Notes: generated by a model from the letters alone, not told the origin. Positions 8,147 to 18,104 are shown, counted from the first letter of the stretch. The stretch: 64,000 bases of DNA from an uncultured Phycisphaerales bacterium (GCA_903857265.1 CAIODZ010000011.1:60697-124696), one strand, 5' to 3'. Program-made: numbers and translations.

Positions 8147-9886
8147 ATGGCCAAAACAGCACGCAGACATTTGGGGGAAGTTTTGTATAAGGCGGGCCTG
8201 GTTGAAAAACAGGCCCTCATCGACGCTATTAAGGTCGGCCAGGCGAGCAAAAAACGGCTCGGCGAGGTGCTTATTGAAAAGGGCCTTATAGACGAGGAAA
8301 ACCTCGCAAAGGCCATCGCCAAGCAATTCGACATGAAATACGTCAACCTTGATACCAATACCATAACCCCCGAAGTCCTCAAACTTGTCCCCGAGGACCT
8401 CATCAAAAGGCATAATGTACTGCCTTTCGGTATGGACAACGGCAAGCTCAAGTTAGCCATTTCAGACCCTGTAAATCTCGACGCGATGGATTCGGTCCGG
8501 TTCCGCACAAACAAGGAGCTTGATTGCTACGTCGCCAATCCTGCGAAAATCAGGTCATTTTTAACCGATACGCTTGAGCAGAGCAGGGCCGAGGAATCTG
8601 ACCGGTTAAGGCACAGTATCGACGCCACCGCAGCCGAGCTTGCTGAGGCGGGGCATGAGTTTCAGGCGGAAGTTCTCAAGGCCGGGCAGGTTGCCGGTTC
8701 TGATGACGGCCCCGTCGTTCGTCTTGTAAACCTCATAATCGATACAGCCGTTAATATTCGAGCAAGCGATATTCACATCGAGCCGATGTCCGACAGGGTG
8801 CGAATCAGGTACCGGCTGGACGGCGTTTGCTTTGAAAAAGACAATATCCCCAAAAATATGCAGGCGCCGTTGATGACGCGTCTGAAAATCCTTTCGGGTA
8901 TGAACATCGCCGAAAGACGTGTTCCCCAGGATGGCCGTATCAAACGCACCATAGGCAATCAGGACGTCGATTTCCGCGTATCCGCTCTGCCAGGTAACCA
9001 CGGCGAAAGCGTCGTGCTTCGTATTCTGCGTCCAGACGCCGTAAACATCGGCATTAAGGCGCTCGGCTTCGAATCCGATGACTATGACCGCTTCCAGAAA
9101 ATCATAAGAAGGCCAAACGGTATATTTCTTGTAACAGGCCCGACAGGCAGCGGTAAAACAACCACGCTTTACGCCGCTTTGCAGGAGCTGAATAAACCCG
9201 ACAAAAAAATCATTACCGCCGAAGACCCCATCGAATACAGCTTTGCCGGTATGAACCAGGTGCAGGTCAGGGAGGACATCGGCCTTACGTTTGAAAAGAT
9301 ACTGCGTGCGATGCTGCGTCAGGCGCCGAACGTGATTCTCGTCGGCGAAATTCGCGATGGTATTGTCGCCGACGTTGCTATTCAGGCGGCGCTTACAGGT
9401 CACCTCGTATTCAGCACGCTGCACACCAACGACGCCCCAAGCGCGATTACCCGTCTGGTTGATATGGGCGTCAAACCTTTCCTTGTCGCAAGTTCGATTC
9501 AAGCCATTATGGCCCAGCGATTGCTGCGGGTAATATGCAAAAACTGTAGAACCGTTGATAATGACCCCGATCCTCATTATCTTCGCCTGCTGGATATTAC
9601 CCCTGAAGACCTCAAAAATAACTCGATTTACAAAGGCGCCGGCTGCAGTCAGTGTCAGGGCATCGGCTACAAAGGGCGTAAGGGTATATTTGAAATGGTC
9701 GAGCTTAACAATGAAGTAAGGGAACTGGCGTTTTCAAAGGCCCCGACGAGTGAACTGCGGAAGGCCTGCATCGCCAGCGGTATGAGAACGCTTATGGAAG
9801 ACGGCAAACTCAAGATATTCAAAGGAGTAACCACGCCGGCGGAAGTTGCGGCCATTGCTCAAATGGAAGGAGTGAGAGGTGATTGA
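8147..9886 (+). CDS. GspE/PilB-type assembly ATPase, copy 1
   Basis: A 579-residue cytoplasmic hexameric ATPase that powers pilus or pseudopilus assembly. Residues 8-60 hold two tandem MshEN-type motifs (HLGEVLYKAG, then RLGEVLIEKG...LAKAIAKQ), the form known to bind cyclic di-GMP in some homologues. The Walker A motif GPTGSGKTTT is at 331-340 and the GEIRD motif is at 400-404. A CxxC...CxxC zinc finger follows (CKNC, CSQC). One oddity: the conserved RQDPD just before GEIRD reads RQAPN (392-395), so two usually invariant acidic residues are lost. The other two ATPases here keep QDPD. Activity may be altered. Confidence 0.9.
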   Translation: MAKTARRHLGEVLYKAGLVEKQALIDAIKVGQASKKRLGEVLIEKGLIDEENLAKAIAKQFDMKYVNLDTNTITPEVLKLVPEDLIKRHNVLPFGMDNGKLKLAISDPVNLDAMDSVRFRTNKELDCYVANPAKIRSFLTDTLEQSRAEESDRLRHSIDATAAELAEAGHEFQAEVLKAGQVAGSDDGPVVRLVNLIIDTAVNIRASDIHIEPMSDRVRIRYRLDGVCFEKDNIPKNMQAPLMTRLKILSGMNIAERRVPQDGRIKRTIGNQDVDFRVSALPGNHGESVVLRILRPDAVNIGIKALGFESDDYDRFQKIIRRPNGIFLVTGPTGSGKTTTLYAALQELNKPDKKIITAEDPIEYSFAGMNQVQVREDIGLTFEKILRAMLRQAPNVILVGEIRDGIVADVAIQAALTGHLVFSTLHTNDAPSAITRLVDMGVKPFLVASSIQAIMAQRLLRVICKNCRTVDNDPDPHYLRLLDITPEDLKNNSIYKGAGCSQCQGIGYKGRKGIFEMVELNNEVRELAFSKAPTSELRKACIASGMRTLMEDGKLKIFKGVTTPAEVAAIAQMEGVRGD

Positions 9887-9914
9887 TACATTGTTTTTTA
9901 TCAGGAATTGTTAA

Positions 9915-11051
9915 ATGGCAACAGTAAATATTGATAGATTGCTTCAGGCCTGCGTAACTATGGGCGGCTCGGATATTCACATCACGGTCGGCAGACCGCC
10001 TGTTTTAAGAATAGACGGCCGGCTGCGCTCGCTCGAAACAAAAGTCCTCGAACCGGATGATACCTTCGCTTTGATGAAAAGCATTACCCCTGAACGAAAC
10101 CAGCAGGAATTTCAGGAAGAGGGCGGCACCGATTACGGTTTTGCCTATGGCGAGCAGTGCCGATTCCGTGTGTCTGTTTTCAAACAAAAAGGCAATGTAG
10201 CAATGGTCCTGCGTCTGATTCCGTACAAAATCCTGAGTTTTGAGGAGATTGGTTTGCCCAAAATATGCGCAGCGCTTTGCCGCAGACCAAGAGGCCTTTT
10301 CATCGTTACAGGCCCGACCGGTAGCGGTAAAACGACTACGCTTGCAACAATGATCAATTACATTAACGAAAATCTCGACCGCCACATCGTAACCGTCGAG
10401 GAGCCAATCGAATATTACCATAACCATAAAAAGTCGATTATTAACCAGCGTGAAGTAGGAATTGACGTTCCAAGCTTTTCAGAAGCCCTTCGTCGCGTGT
10501 TGCGTCAGGACCCCGACGTGATTCTCGTCGGCGAATTGCGAGACCTTGAGACAATTGAAGCCGCTGTCCGTGCCGCGGAAACTGGACACTTGGTTTTCAG
10601 CACTCTGCACACAACGAGCGCGGCAGGAACTATTAGTCGTATTATTGACGTTTTCCCCGTTGACCAGCAGGAGCAAATCCGCATCCAGTTGAGCAGTAAC
10701 CTCATCGCGGTGCTTAGCCAGGCACTTTGCCCTTTATCCACAGGAAAAGGTCGTGTTGCGGCCTATGAATTTATGGTTGTTACGCCCGCTATCGCAAACC
10801 TTATCCGCGAAAACAAGACCTATCGTATTGATTCCAGCATCCAGACCGGCAGAAAACTTGGTATGCAATTGCTGGATGACCATTTGTGGCAACTCTACGA
10901 AGCCGGCAAGATTACAATGTCGGAAATGCTCGATAAAGCAAGGTCACCCGGTGCCTTGCATGATAAAGCAATAGCTCGGCTCAAGACCCTTAAGCCGCAC
11001 GAGAGACCTCCGGAAGAAGAGGAAGATTTCGGACCGGTTCTGCGAACGTAA
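9915..11051 (+). CDS. pilT: PilT-type pilus retraction ATPase
   Basis: A 378-residue PilT-family ATPase, which disassembles type IV pili. It has an N-terminal PAS-like region, Walker A GPTGSGKT at 133-140, the canonical QDPDVILVGELRD block, two-His motifs (TLHTTSAAG) and the PilT-type C-terminal AIANLIREN motif. There is no zinc finger, as expected for PilT. An acidic tail (EEEEDFGP) ends the protein. It follows the first PilB by 28 bases, so it probably shares its promoter. A retraction ATPase argues for a dynamic pilus, not only a secretion pseudopilus. Confidence 0.93.
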   Translation: MATVNIDRLLQACVTMGGSDIHITVGRPPVLRIDGRLRSLETKVLEPDDTFALMKSITPERNQQEFQEEGGTDYGFAYGEQCRFRVSVFKQKGNVAMVLRLIPYKILSFEEIGLPKICAALCRRPRGLFIVTGPTGSGKTTTLATMINYINENLDRHIVTVEEPIEYYHNHKKSIINQREVGIDVPSFSEALRRVLRQDPDVILVGELRDLETIEAAVRAAETGHLVFSTLHTTSAAGTISRIIDVFPVDQQEQIRIQLSSNLIAVLSQALCPLSTGKGRVAAYEFMVVTPAIANLIRENKTYRIDSSIQTGRKLGMQLLDDHLWQLYEAGKITMSEMLDKARSPGALHDKAIARLKTLKPHERPPEEEEDFGPVLRT

Positions 11052-11255
11052 TGCCTTGTGGTTTAAGCAGTTATATGATGTCCGGGAGGAAATTACCAGC
11101 CGCTGAGTGTAATGTGGGGGATACTTGCCGATTACGCTATTATTGAGTGGCAGGGGATTACAAGTTTAGGTTTGCAGGATGCGTTTTTTTAGAGCAAATT
11201 AAGGTTATGGGACCAAAACATTGTCTCATTAACCATATGTCTAATTGCTAAATAC

Positions 11256-11285
11256 TTGACACAACGTTAATTACGAGCATATAAT
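11256..11285 (+). promoter_or_regulatory. sigma-70-type promoter of the second ATPase gene
   Basis: TTGACA at 11256-11261, an 18-base spacer and a perfect TATAAT at 11280-11285, with the gene start at 11323. The 271-base gap 11052-11322 holds nothing else I recognise. Confidence 0.65.
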
Positions 11286-11322
11286 AGTAATTGATGGCAA
11301 GGCAAAAATAAAGGATGAATTT

Positions 11323-13089
11323 ATGGATAAGATGCCGCCAATAGAACAATTAAGAGGCAGACCCATAGGCCGAGTGCTTATGAAGATGGGTTTGCTGACC
11401 CGCGAAAAAGTCCACCATTGTCTCGAAGTGCAAAAACAAAGGCAGCAGCAGGAACACAAGAACATTCTTATTGGGGAGATTTTCGTTGAGCTTGGGCTTG
11501 TACAGGAAAAACAGTTGCATATCGCCCTTGCAGCTCAGCGAGGAATGGAATTTATAAATCTGGACGCAGTCGAGGTTTCCAAGAGCGTTCTGGACAAGCT
11601 TGCCCCGCAGATGGCAAAGACATATCACGTTTTGCCCATTGAATTCAAGGAGGACACAAACGAGTTGGTGGTGGCGGTTGACAAGGCCGACAGCTTCCGG
11701 GCAACGGATGATTTAAGCACTCTGCTTGGTATGAAAGTTACTGCTAAAATCGTTGACACAAAGGCGCTTGACACGGCTATTGCGAAATACTACCAGCAGA
11801 AGGATGAGGGGCAGGGAATAAACGAGCTAATCAGTGAAATTCAGGAAGACGGGTTCCTTGCTGAATTCGAGGGGCGAAACCAGAGTATCGACCTTGATGA
11901 ATTGAAGGAGCTTTCGGAATCGAACCCGGTGAAGAAGCTTTTGAACCTGGTGCTGATGCAGGCAATCAGGGACAAGGCATCGGATGTACATTTTGAGCCG
12001 TTTGAAAACGAATACAAGATGCGATATCGAATCGACGGCGTCCTTTACGAGATGGTTCCGCCGCCGAAGCATATCGCCGCGGCGCTTAGCTCAAGAATTA
12101 AGGTTATGGCAAGCTTAGACATCGCGGAAAGGCGTCTTCCCCAGGACGGCCGTATTTCGCTTACCGTTCAGGGAAACCCGGTTGACCTGCGTGTCAGTGT
12201 TTTGCCCACGATGTTCGGCGAAAGCGTTGTGCTTCGTATCCTCGACCGCAGCCAGATGCAATTAGACCTTGAAAAGCTCGGGATCGGGACAGATAACCTG
12301 AATGTTGTTCGACAGCTTATTCACAAGCCCAACGGAATCGTCATTGTTACAGGGCCAACGGGTTGCGGCAAGACAACGACCCTATACGCAGCATTAAACG
12401 AGCTTAACGACATCGAGACCAAGATAATCACCACCGAAGACCCGATTGAATACGATATTGACGGCATCATCCAGGTCCAGATGAGGCCGGAAGTCGGGGT
12501 TACTTTCGCGAAATGCCTGCGTTCAATCCTGCGCCAAGACCCCGATGTTGTAATGGTCGGTGAAATTCGTGACCTTGAAACGGCGGAAATCGCCGCTCAG
12601 GCCTCGCTGACAGGCCACATTGTGTTTACGACTTTGCACACAAACGATGCGCCGAGTTCCATCGCGCGACTTTTGGACCTTGGCATTGAACCGTTCCTTT
12701 TGACGGCGACGATAGAAGGCATTATCGCCCAGCGATTAATTAGGAAAATCTGTGAGCATTGCAAAACGCCGTTTTCGCCGACGGAAAGCCAGCTTATGGA
12801 GCTTGGGCTTTCTCCTGAGGACATCAAGGGCAAACAATTCTATTACGGCGCCGGCTGCAACAGGTGCAACAACACAGGATACAGGGGCAGAACGGGCCTT
12901 TTTGAAATTATGACTTTTAACGACGAAATACGCGAGCTGATTATGAACCACGCGTCAACAAATGTTCTTAGGACGGCAGCACAGAAGGCCGGCATGAAAT
13001 TGCTTCGAGAGGCGGGTTTGTCGTCGATATATAACGGCCTGTCCACAATCGACGAGGTCGTGAAGGAAACAATCGCGGAAAGCGAATAA
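11323..13089 (+). CDS. GspE/PilB-type assembly ATPase, copy 2
   Basis: A 588-residue paralogue of the ATPase at 8147. It has two MshEN-like motifs in residues 10-75 (IGRVLMKMGLL, IGEIFVELGLV), the N2 domain, Walker A GPTGCGKTTT, the intact QDPDVVMVGEIRD block and a zinc finger formed by CEHC and CNRC. Start: ATG at 11323 after AAGGATG. It is followed within 24 bases by gspF, and then by the pseudopilins. This copy is therefore more probably the ATPase of the pseudopilus, with copy 1 paired with PilT. That division of labour is inferred from position only. Confidence 0.92.
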   Translation: MDKMPPIEQLRGRPIGRVLMKMGLLTREKVHHCLEVQKQRQQQEHKNILIGEIFVELGLVQEKQLHIALAAQRGMEFINLDAVEVSKSVLDKLAPQMAKTYHVLPIEFKEDTNELVVAVDKADSFRATDDLSTLLGMKVTAKIVDTKALDTAIAKYYQQKDEGQGINELISEIQEDGFLAEFEGRNQSIDLDELKELSESNPVKKLLNLVLMQAIRDKASDVHFEPFENEYKMRYRIDGVLYEMVPPPKHIAAALSSRIKVMASLDIAERRLPQDGRISLTVQGNPVDLRVSVLPTMFGESVVLRILDRSQMQLDLEKLGIGTDNLNVVRQLIHKPNGIVIVTGPTGCGKTTTLYAALNELNDIETKIITTEDPIEYDIDGIIQVQMRPEVGVTFAKCLRSILRQDPDVVMVGEIRDLETAEIAAQASLTGHIVFTTLHTNDAPSSIARLLDLGIEPFLLTATIEGIIAQRLIRKICEHCKTPFSPTESQLMELGLSPEDIKGKQFYYGAGCNRCNNTGYRGRTGLFEIMTFNDEIRELIMNHASTNVLRTAAQKAGMKLLREAGLSSIYNGLSTIDEVVKETIAESE

Positions 13090-13112
13090 CTAAAAATCCA
13101 TAGGAGGTGTTT

Positions 13113-14384
13113 ATGCCGCTGTTTAAATACGAAGCTCTGGACTCGCAGGGAGTGGCGATTAAAAACGAGGTTGAGGCGTTAAGCCAGAAGGAAGCGGTCA
13201 GCAAGATAAGAAATATGGGGTATTTCCCCACAAAGGTAATGCCTGTTGGAGGGGGCAAGAAGGCGGCCGCCGCTGCTGCTGCCGGCGCTGCCGGCGCAAA
13301 GCCGAAGAGAAGACGCGGGGCGGGCGGCAAGGTCAAAATCAAGATGATTGCCCAGTTCTCCAGGCAGTTGTCCACACTCCAGGACGCGGGTCTGCCGATT
13401 TTGAGGTCGCTGCGAATTCTTGAGGAGCAGCAGAAAGCAGGCACATTCAAGCGTATCATCGGTTACGTCGCCGACGACATCGAAGGCGGCGCGACATTGT
13501 CTGAGGCGTTGAGCCGGTTTCCCAGATGCTTCGACCGCTTAATGGTGGGTATGGTCGCGGCAGGCGAGACGGGCGGCGTGCTTGACCTGATTTTGTCCCG
13601 CGTAGCCGACTTTATGGAAAAATCAGAGAAGCTCAAAGCCCGCGTCAAAGGCGCTATGATTTATCCGGCAGTGGTTCTTACCGCCGCGATGACGATGCTC
13701 ATATTGCTTATGATATTTGTTATTCCCAAGTTCGAAAGCGTTCTGAAGGAAATGCTTGAGGGGCAGGGCTTGCCCATGATTACGCAAATCGTGCTCAATG
13801 TAGCGCAGTGGATTGCCAAGGATTTCGGCTGGGCAATCCTTATGGGCGTGCCGTTCGGGTTTATTTTCCTGACCCGTCTTATCAGGCGGTTTAAAACGGG
13901 GCGATACGTTCTCGACGCCATCAAAATCCGACTGCCCGTCATGGGCCAGCTCACGCGAAAAGTGGCCATAACCCGCTGGACCAGGACGTTAGGCACGCTT
14001 ATCGGGGCGGGCGTTCCAATTCTCGACGCGATTAACGTTACCAGCGAAACCGCAGGCAACGAAGTATATGCCAAAATGCTTCTCAACGTTCAGAACTCAA
14101 TCAGGCAGGGCGACACATTCGCGACGCCTTTGAAGCAGTCCAAAACGGTCGACCTGATTGTCTCGAACATGGTGGCGGTAGGCGAAGAAACGGGAGACCT
14201 CGATAAGATGCTTCTCAAAATTGCGGACAACTACGACGAGCAGGTTGACGTTCTCGTTGCCTCGTTAATGCACCTGCTCGAACCCATAATGATTGTTGTC
14301 CTCGGCGGAATCGTGATGGTCATCGTTATGTCGGTGTTCCTGCCGATGATTAAAATTATTACCACGCTGAACGTCGGCGGGTAA
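13113..14384 (+). CDS. gspF: GspF/PilC-family inner-membrane platform protein
   Basis: A 423-residue polytopic inner-membrane protein on which the assembly ATPase acts. Two homologous GspF domains are visible, each with a GE-T/S-G motif (AAGETGGVLD and AVGEETGDLD). Hydrophobic helices lie near residues 165-195, 215-245 and 390-418. An Ala/Lys/Arg-rich low-complexity linker (about residues 48-72) joins a short N-terminal segment to the first domain. A GTG at 13107 lies inside the Shine-Dalgarno sequence AGGAGG (13102-13107), so the ATG at 13113 is the real start. Confidence 0.92.
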   Translation: MPLFKYEALDSQGVAIKNEVEALSQKEAVSKIRNMGYFPTKVMPVGGGKKAAAAAAAGAAGAKPKRRRGAGGKVKIKMIAQFSRQLSTLQDAGLPILRSLRILEEQQKAGTFKRIIGYVADDIEGGATLSEALSRFPRCFDRLMVGMVAAGETGGVLDLILSRVADFMEKSEKLKARVKGAMIYPAVVLTAAMTMLILLMIFVIPKFESVLKEMLEGQGLPMITQIVLNVAQWIAKDFGWAILMGVPFGFIFLTRLIRRFKTGRYVLDAIKIRLPVMGQLTRKVAITRWTRTLGTLIGAGVPILDAINVTSETAGNEVYAKMLLNVQNSIRQGDTFATPLKQSKTVDLIVSNMVAVGEETGDLDKMLLKIADNYDEQVDVLVASLMHLLEPIMIVVLGGIVMVIVMSVFLPMIKIITTLNVGG

Positions 14385-14435
14385 AAAATGAACCTTTAAA
14401 AACCGGAGTTATAGCGAATATTCAAGGAGAGTAAA

Positions 14436-15461
14436 ATGAAACCGATTAACGGCAATCAAAGCAGGAGGATTGGCTTTACCATTATCGAGCTACTCACGGT
14501 TATGAGCATCATTGTGATTCTCATCAGTTTGCTGACGCCCGCGCTGAATCGCGTCAGGAGATACGCGACAGACGTCAAGCAGAGGGCGCAATTCCACGCT
14601 ATTGCCGTCGCGCTTGATATGTTTAACGCCGAGTTCGATGGCTATCCCGATTCCAACGCGACGGACGACCGGGGGGATAACTATTGTGGTGCGATGCGTC
14701 TGGCGGAGGCAATGGTAGGCCAGGACCTGAAGGGCTTTAATCCAACATCTCTCTTTGAAAGAAGGGGATTTTGGAACAGCGTGAATCCCCCGAATCCGTG
14801 GGATGGTATGCCTTATCCGCCATATGATAGCTATGGCGTTACTACAGGTTCGGCCACTGCTGCTGATGGTATTACAGGTACTGCCCATTACAATGAAAAC
14901 TTAAGGTCACGCAAGATGTACTTGGAGCTTGAACACGCAAACGCATACATGCTTAAGGATATCTACGATAATGGCATTATAACCGCCGCCGCCGCCTTTG
15001 ACGAAACTGGGCCTGCATCGACAGGTTTTGACCCCAACACCTATGTTTTGTGCGATTCCTATAATCGCGTTACTAATAAAACCACGGGCAAAAAAATGGG
15101 TATGCCAATCCTTTATTACAGGGCTGACCAGTCAAAAATTCAGTTTCCTCCGGGCAGCATATCGGCTTCGGATATGAGGAAATATGTTGATTCTTACACA
15201 TACAACTTCTGGGACAATCAACTCTTGATTGATATGGGAATGCCCTGGTCCCTTGACGTTCACCATCTGGCAGGAGGTGGGCAAACCGCAGATAAGATTA
15301 AGATTGGAAGTACTTGTCCACAAGCATTTTATAATGTTATCCGCGATAAAAAGATTACCTCAGGCGACGTGCCGTACAGAGCGCATTCGTATGTCCTGAT
15401 TTCAGCGGGGTTTGACGGCGATTACGGCACAAGTGACGATATTTATAATTTCGGCGACTAA
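14436..15461 (+). CDS. GspG-like major pseudopilin, copy 1
   Basis: A 341-residue type II secretion pseudopilin. It has a short basic leader, the prepilin peptidase site G-FTIIELL, a hydrophobic helix, then the conserved DVKQRAQFHAI segment. The C-terminus has SAGFDGDYGTSDDIYNFGD, which matches the calcium-binding tail of GspG proteins. It is much longer than typical GspG (about 140 aa) because of an insert in the C-terminal domain. It follows gspF by 51 bases with a good AAGGAGAG ribosome-binding site. Confidence 0.88.
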   Translation: MKPINGNQSRRIGFTIIELLTVMSIIVILISLLTPALNRVRRYATDVKQRAQFHAIAVALDMFNAEFDGYPDSNATDDRGDNYCGAMRLAEAMVGQDLKGFNPTSLFERRGFWNSVNPPNPWDGMPYPPYDSYGVTTGSATAADGITGTAHYNENLRSRKMYLELEHANAYMLKDIYDNGIITAAAAFDETGPASTGFDPNTYVLCDSYNRVTNKTTGKKMGMPILYYRADQSKIQFPPGSISASDMRKYVDSYTYNFWDNQLLIDMGMPWSLDVHHLAGGGQTADKIKIGSTCPQAFYNVIRDKKITSGDVPYRAHSYVLISAGFDGDYGTSDDIYNFGD

Positions 15462-15481
15462 AAAGTCGGCGAGGAGAGGCG

Positions 15482-16456
15482 ATGAAAGGATTATGTAGTT
15501 TTGGGATTGTGTGCCTGATGTGCTTTGCAACACAGGTATTTGCAAGTGTGGTAAGAAACGGGAGTTTTGAAATGGACGGCCCTATTAATCATGTGTCGGC
15601 TAATACAAGGCCCAGATACTGGTGCGATGTGGGTTACAATGCATCCGTATTTTCCATGTCTGTTGACGGCACGTGGAAGACAGACGGAACATATTCGCTG
15701 TCGATGGTCACCGGAGTATTTGTCATATTTGAAGCTAATGATGCGGCGACTATCTCGCAATCCGTATATCTAAAGGGTGTTGATAAAATCATCTTCGACA
15801 CTCAGCTTTACTATGTTGGCGGTTCCTGGGACCCCAGTATCATTACATCCAGGGTTCTTATAGATGGTAATGAGGTCTGGAATTCAAACGGCCTGACATT
15901 TTCCGCGGGCCAATTCGAGGGCGAGGTCTCAATTGATGTAAACGAAATCTATAAAGATGAAAAACCCCACATCTTGTCGTTAGAACTTCGGACCAATCTT
16001 GGTGTAATAAGTTTTGAGTCGTATATTGCACAATGGGATAACATAAGATTTTATTCCGGCTGCACCGGTCTAATACCCGGTGATTTTACCGGCGATTGCA
16101 TTGTTGATATAAACGACCTTGCTGTCTTCACAAACGGCTGGCTTAAACCCGATGGCCCGGATTTGAACGGCGATGGCGTCAATAACTTTATTGACTTCGC
16201 GGTTTTTGCAGCTTTCTGGGGGACATCGGGTAATCCCGACTCCACCCAGCCGCCGCAGGACAATCTGTTGAATGCCGACCTCAACGACGACGGCATAGTC
16301 GATTATCAGGATGTATTTATCTTCAGCAATTCATGGCTTGCCGATGGCGGGCCTTGTGTCAGGGCCGATTTGAATAATGACGGCATTGTGGACTTTGAAG
16401 ATTTTTCCATATTTGCCGAATCCTGGCGTCAGACCGGTTCTTTGTATGGTTGGTAA
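15482..16456 (+). CDS. secreted protein with C-terminal dockerin-like repeats
   Basis: A 324-residue exported protein lying between two pseudopilin genes. A signal peptide (about residues 1-22, ending VFAS) precedes a beta-rich domain with an N-terminal VRNGSFEMDG signature, as in carbohydrate-binding-like modules. From about residue 195 there are four calcium-loop units, such as GDFTGDCIVDINDLAVF, DLNGDGVNNFIDFAVF and DLNNDGIVDFEDFSIF. These are typical of Phycisphaerae secreted proteins. Its location suggests it is a substrate or accessory of the secretion system. Its function is unknown. Confidence 0.8.
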   Translation: MKGLCSFGIVCLMCFATQVFASVVRNGSFEMDGPINHVSANTRPRYWCDVGYNASVFSMSVDGTWKTDGTYSLSMVTGVFVIFEANDAATISQSVYLKGVDKIIFDTQLYYVGGSWDPSIITSRVLIDGNEVWNSNGLTFSAGQFEGEVSIDVNEIYKDEKPHILSLELRTNLGVISFESYIAQWDNIRFYSGCTGLIPGDFTGDCIVDINDLAVFTNGWLKPDGPDLNGDGVNNFIDFAVFAAFWGTSGNPDSTQPPQDNLLNADLNDDGIVDYQDVFIFSNSWLADGGPCVRADLNNDGIVDFEDFSIFAESWRQTGSLYGW

Positions 16457-16483
16457 TAAATAATTGTGAAAAGGAATACACAG

Positions 16484-17407
16484 ATGAATAATCGTAAGGC
16501 GTTTACAATCGTTGAATTGCTTATGAGCATAACCATCATTGCCCTGTTGTTGGGTATCCTTCTGCCGGCTGTCACGACGGTTCGCACAAAGGCCAAAGAA
16601 ACTATCCAGAAAGGCCAGTTTGCTACAATCGATATGGCGCTGGAGGCCTTCAAACAGGATTATGGCGATTATCCGCCTTCAAACTGGCAGGATGGTGCAT
16701 CTAATACTATTGTTTACTGTGGTGCGGAGAAACTTACCGAGGCGCTTCTCGGCTGGGACCTGGCGGGCTTTGATCCCAACTCCGCCTGGCGGCGAGATGG
16801 TTGGGATGCCTTAGGCGGCATCGGTTCCTACGACCCGTGCAGAGCTGACGGCATCAGGACACTTACGGAAAGAAAAGGGCCTTATATCGACGTTGCGAAA
16901 ACCAGCGTTTTTCGTCTTGGCACAACCAGTTCAACAACTAATGACGGGCTTTATAATTCAGCTACTAATCCATACTTTGTGTTCTTCGATTCTAAACAGC
17001 CAAATTACGTTATCTGTGATGTTTTCAGCGTCAAAAAACTGACAATTCCCATATCCGGAGGACAAACCAAAATTGTCACGGCAGGGACGCCTATTCTTTA
17101 TTACAAAGCGGATACAAGTTCAAGAGCGCTCACCTGTATTCCCCAGAATGCCCCAAAAAGCATGTATAAATATACTGATAATCAGGCGCTGCTATCCCTC
17201 GGTATCCTGCCCAACGCCAGCACAGCCCATAATCTTTGGAAGAATAACGGGGCATATTTCTGCGACCCCAAATATAAAATTGCTGACCAGAGGGTTCCTG
17301 CTTTGCAAACAGGTGAACTCTGGCCGAACAGGCCCGATACATACATATTGATTTCCGCGGGGGCGGACCACGAGTTCGGGACAAACGACGATATCCTTAA
17401 CTTCTAA
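16484..17407 (+). CDS. GspG-like pseudopilin, copy 2
   Basis: A 307-residue pseudopilin, paralogous to the one at 14436. The leader is MNNRKA, followed by FTIVELLMSITIIALL. The QKGQFATIDMALEAFKQDYG segment and the C-terminal SAGADHEFGTNDDI calcium-type motif match copy 1. A GTG at 16466 would add six residues, but AAGGAA at 16471-16476 places the start at the ATG at 16484. Confidence 0.88.
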   Translation: MNNRKAFTIVELLMSITIIALLLGILLPAVTTVRTKAKETIQKGQFATIDMALEAFKQDYGDYPPSNWQDGASNTIVYCGAEKLTEALLGWDLAGFDPNSAWRRDGWDALGGIGSYDPCRADGIRTLTERKGPYIDVAKTSVFRLGTTSSTTNDGLYNSATNPYFVFFDSKQPNYVICDVFSVKKLTIPISGGQTKIVTAGTPILYYKADTSSRALTCIPQNAPKSMYKYTDNQALLSLGILPNASTAHNLWKNNGAYFCDPKYKIADQRVPALQTGELWPNRPDTYILISAGADHEFGTNDDILNF

Positions 17408-17435
17408 AGCCGCTTTCGCCTTTGAGGAATAAAAG

Positions 17436-18104
17436 ATGAAACCCGGCTCGCTAAAAACCGGCTTCACGCTCATCGAAATGGTCGTGGTGATTAGCATAAT
17501 CGCCATACTCATCTCGATGGTCTTCACTATCGTCAAACGCATCGACGACCAGGGCAAGGAGCGATTGACAAGAGATACCCTCGTCCTCATCGGCAATGCC
17601 CTCGAACAATTCCACGACTTTGGATATGAATACAAAAATGCAAACTATAACGGCCTTACTTTCCCTCTCGATTGCAACGGCTACTATCTTACGGGGACTC
17701 CAAATCTCCCAGCCACACTTCAAAGCGCTTTAGGTTTATCCGCCACGCCAAGCATTTTCATTTCCGGGGGGACATACGACCCGAATTTTTCGGGTTCTGA
17801 AGCATTGTATTTTATTCTTAGACAGGTTCCCGATTGCCGGGCAACGCTCGATAAAATTGATAAGTCGCTGTTGACTAATAAAGATCCCCACGGAAATTCA
17901 ATAACCATCACCATCGGTGCATCGCCGGTGCTGCCTTTCACAAGAATCATCGACCCTTGGGGAACAGCTTTGCGATACGACTACTACCAGAAAGACAGTT
18001 CGTGGTTACCCGATCTGAATACAAAAAAAACCTTTCCTGTAATAACGTCCGCCGGGCCGGACAAGCAGTTTGATACGGCTGATGATATATCTAACGTGAA
18101 GTAA
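17436..18104 (+). CDS. GspG-like pseudopilin, copy 3
   Basis: A 222-residue pseudopilin with leader MKPGSLKTG, then FTLIEMVVVISIIAILISM. The C-terminal SAGPDKQFDTADDI repeats the GspG calcium-loop pattern in degenerate form. Three GspG-type proteins in one cluster suggest duplication and specialisation, perhaps different pseudopilus subunits. Start after GAGGAAT. The next gene begins two bases after its stop. Confidence 0.86.
   Translation: MKPGSLKTGFTLIEMVVVISIIAILISMVFTIVKRIDDQGKERLTRDTLVLIGNALEQFHDFGYEYKNANYNGLTFPLDCNGYYLTGTPNLPATLQSALGLSATPSIFISGGTYDPNFSGSEALYFILRQVPDCRATLDKIDKSLLTNKDPHGNSITITIGASPVLPFTRIIDPWGTALRYDYYQKDSSWLPDLNTKKTFPVITSAGPDKQFDTADDISNVK

Noticed and set aside
8606..9577. 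323-codon open frame on the minus strand within the first ATPase gene
   Set aside because: It lies wholly opposite a well-supported ATPase. The sequence has no recognisable motif, and long antisense frames are common in this GC range.
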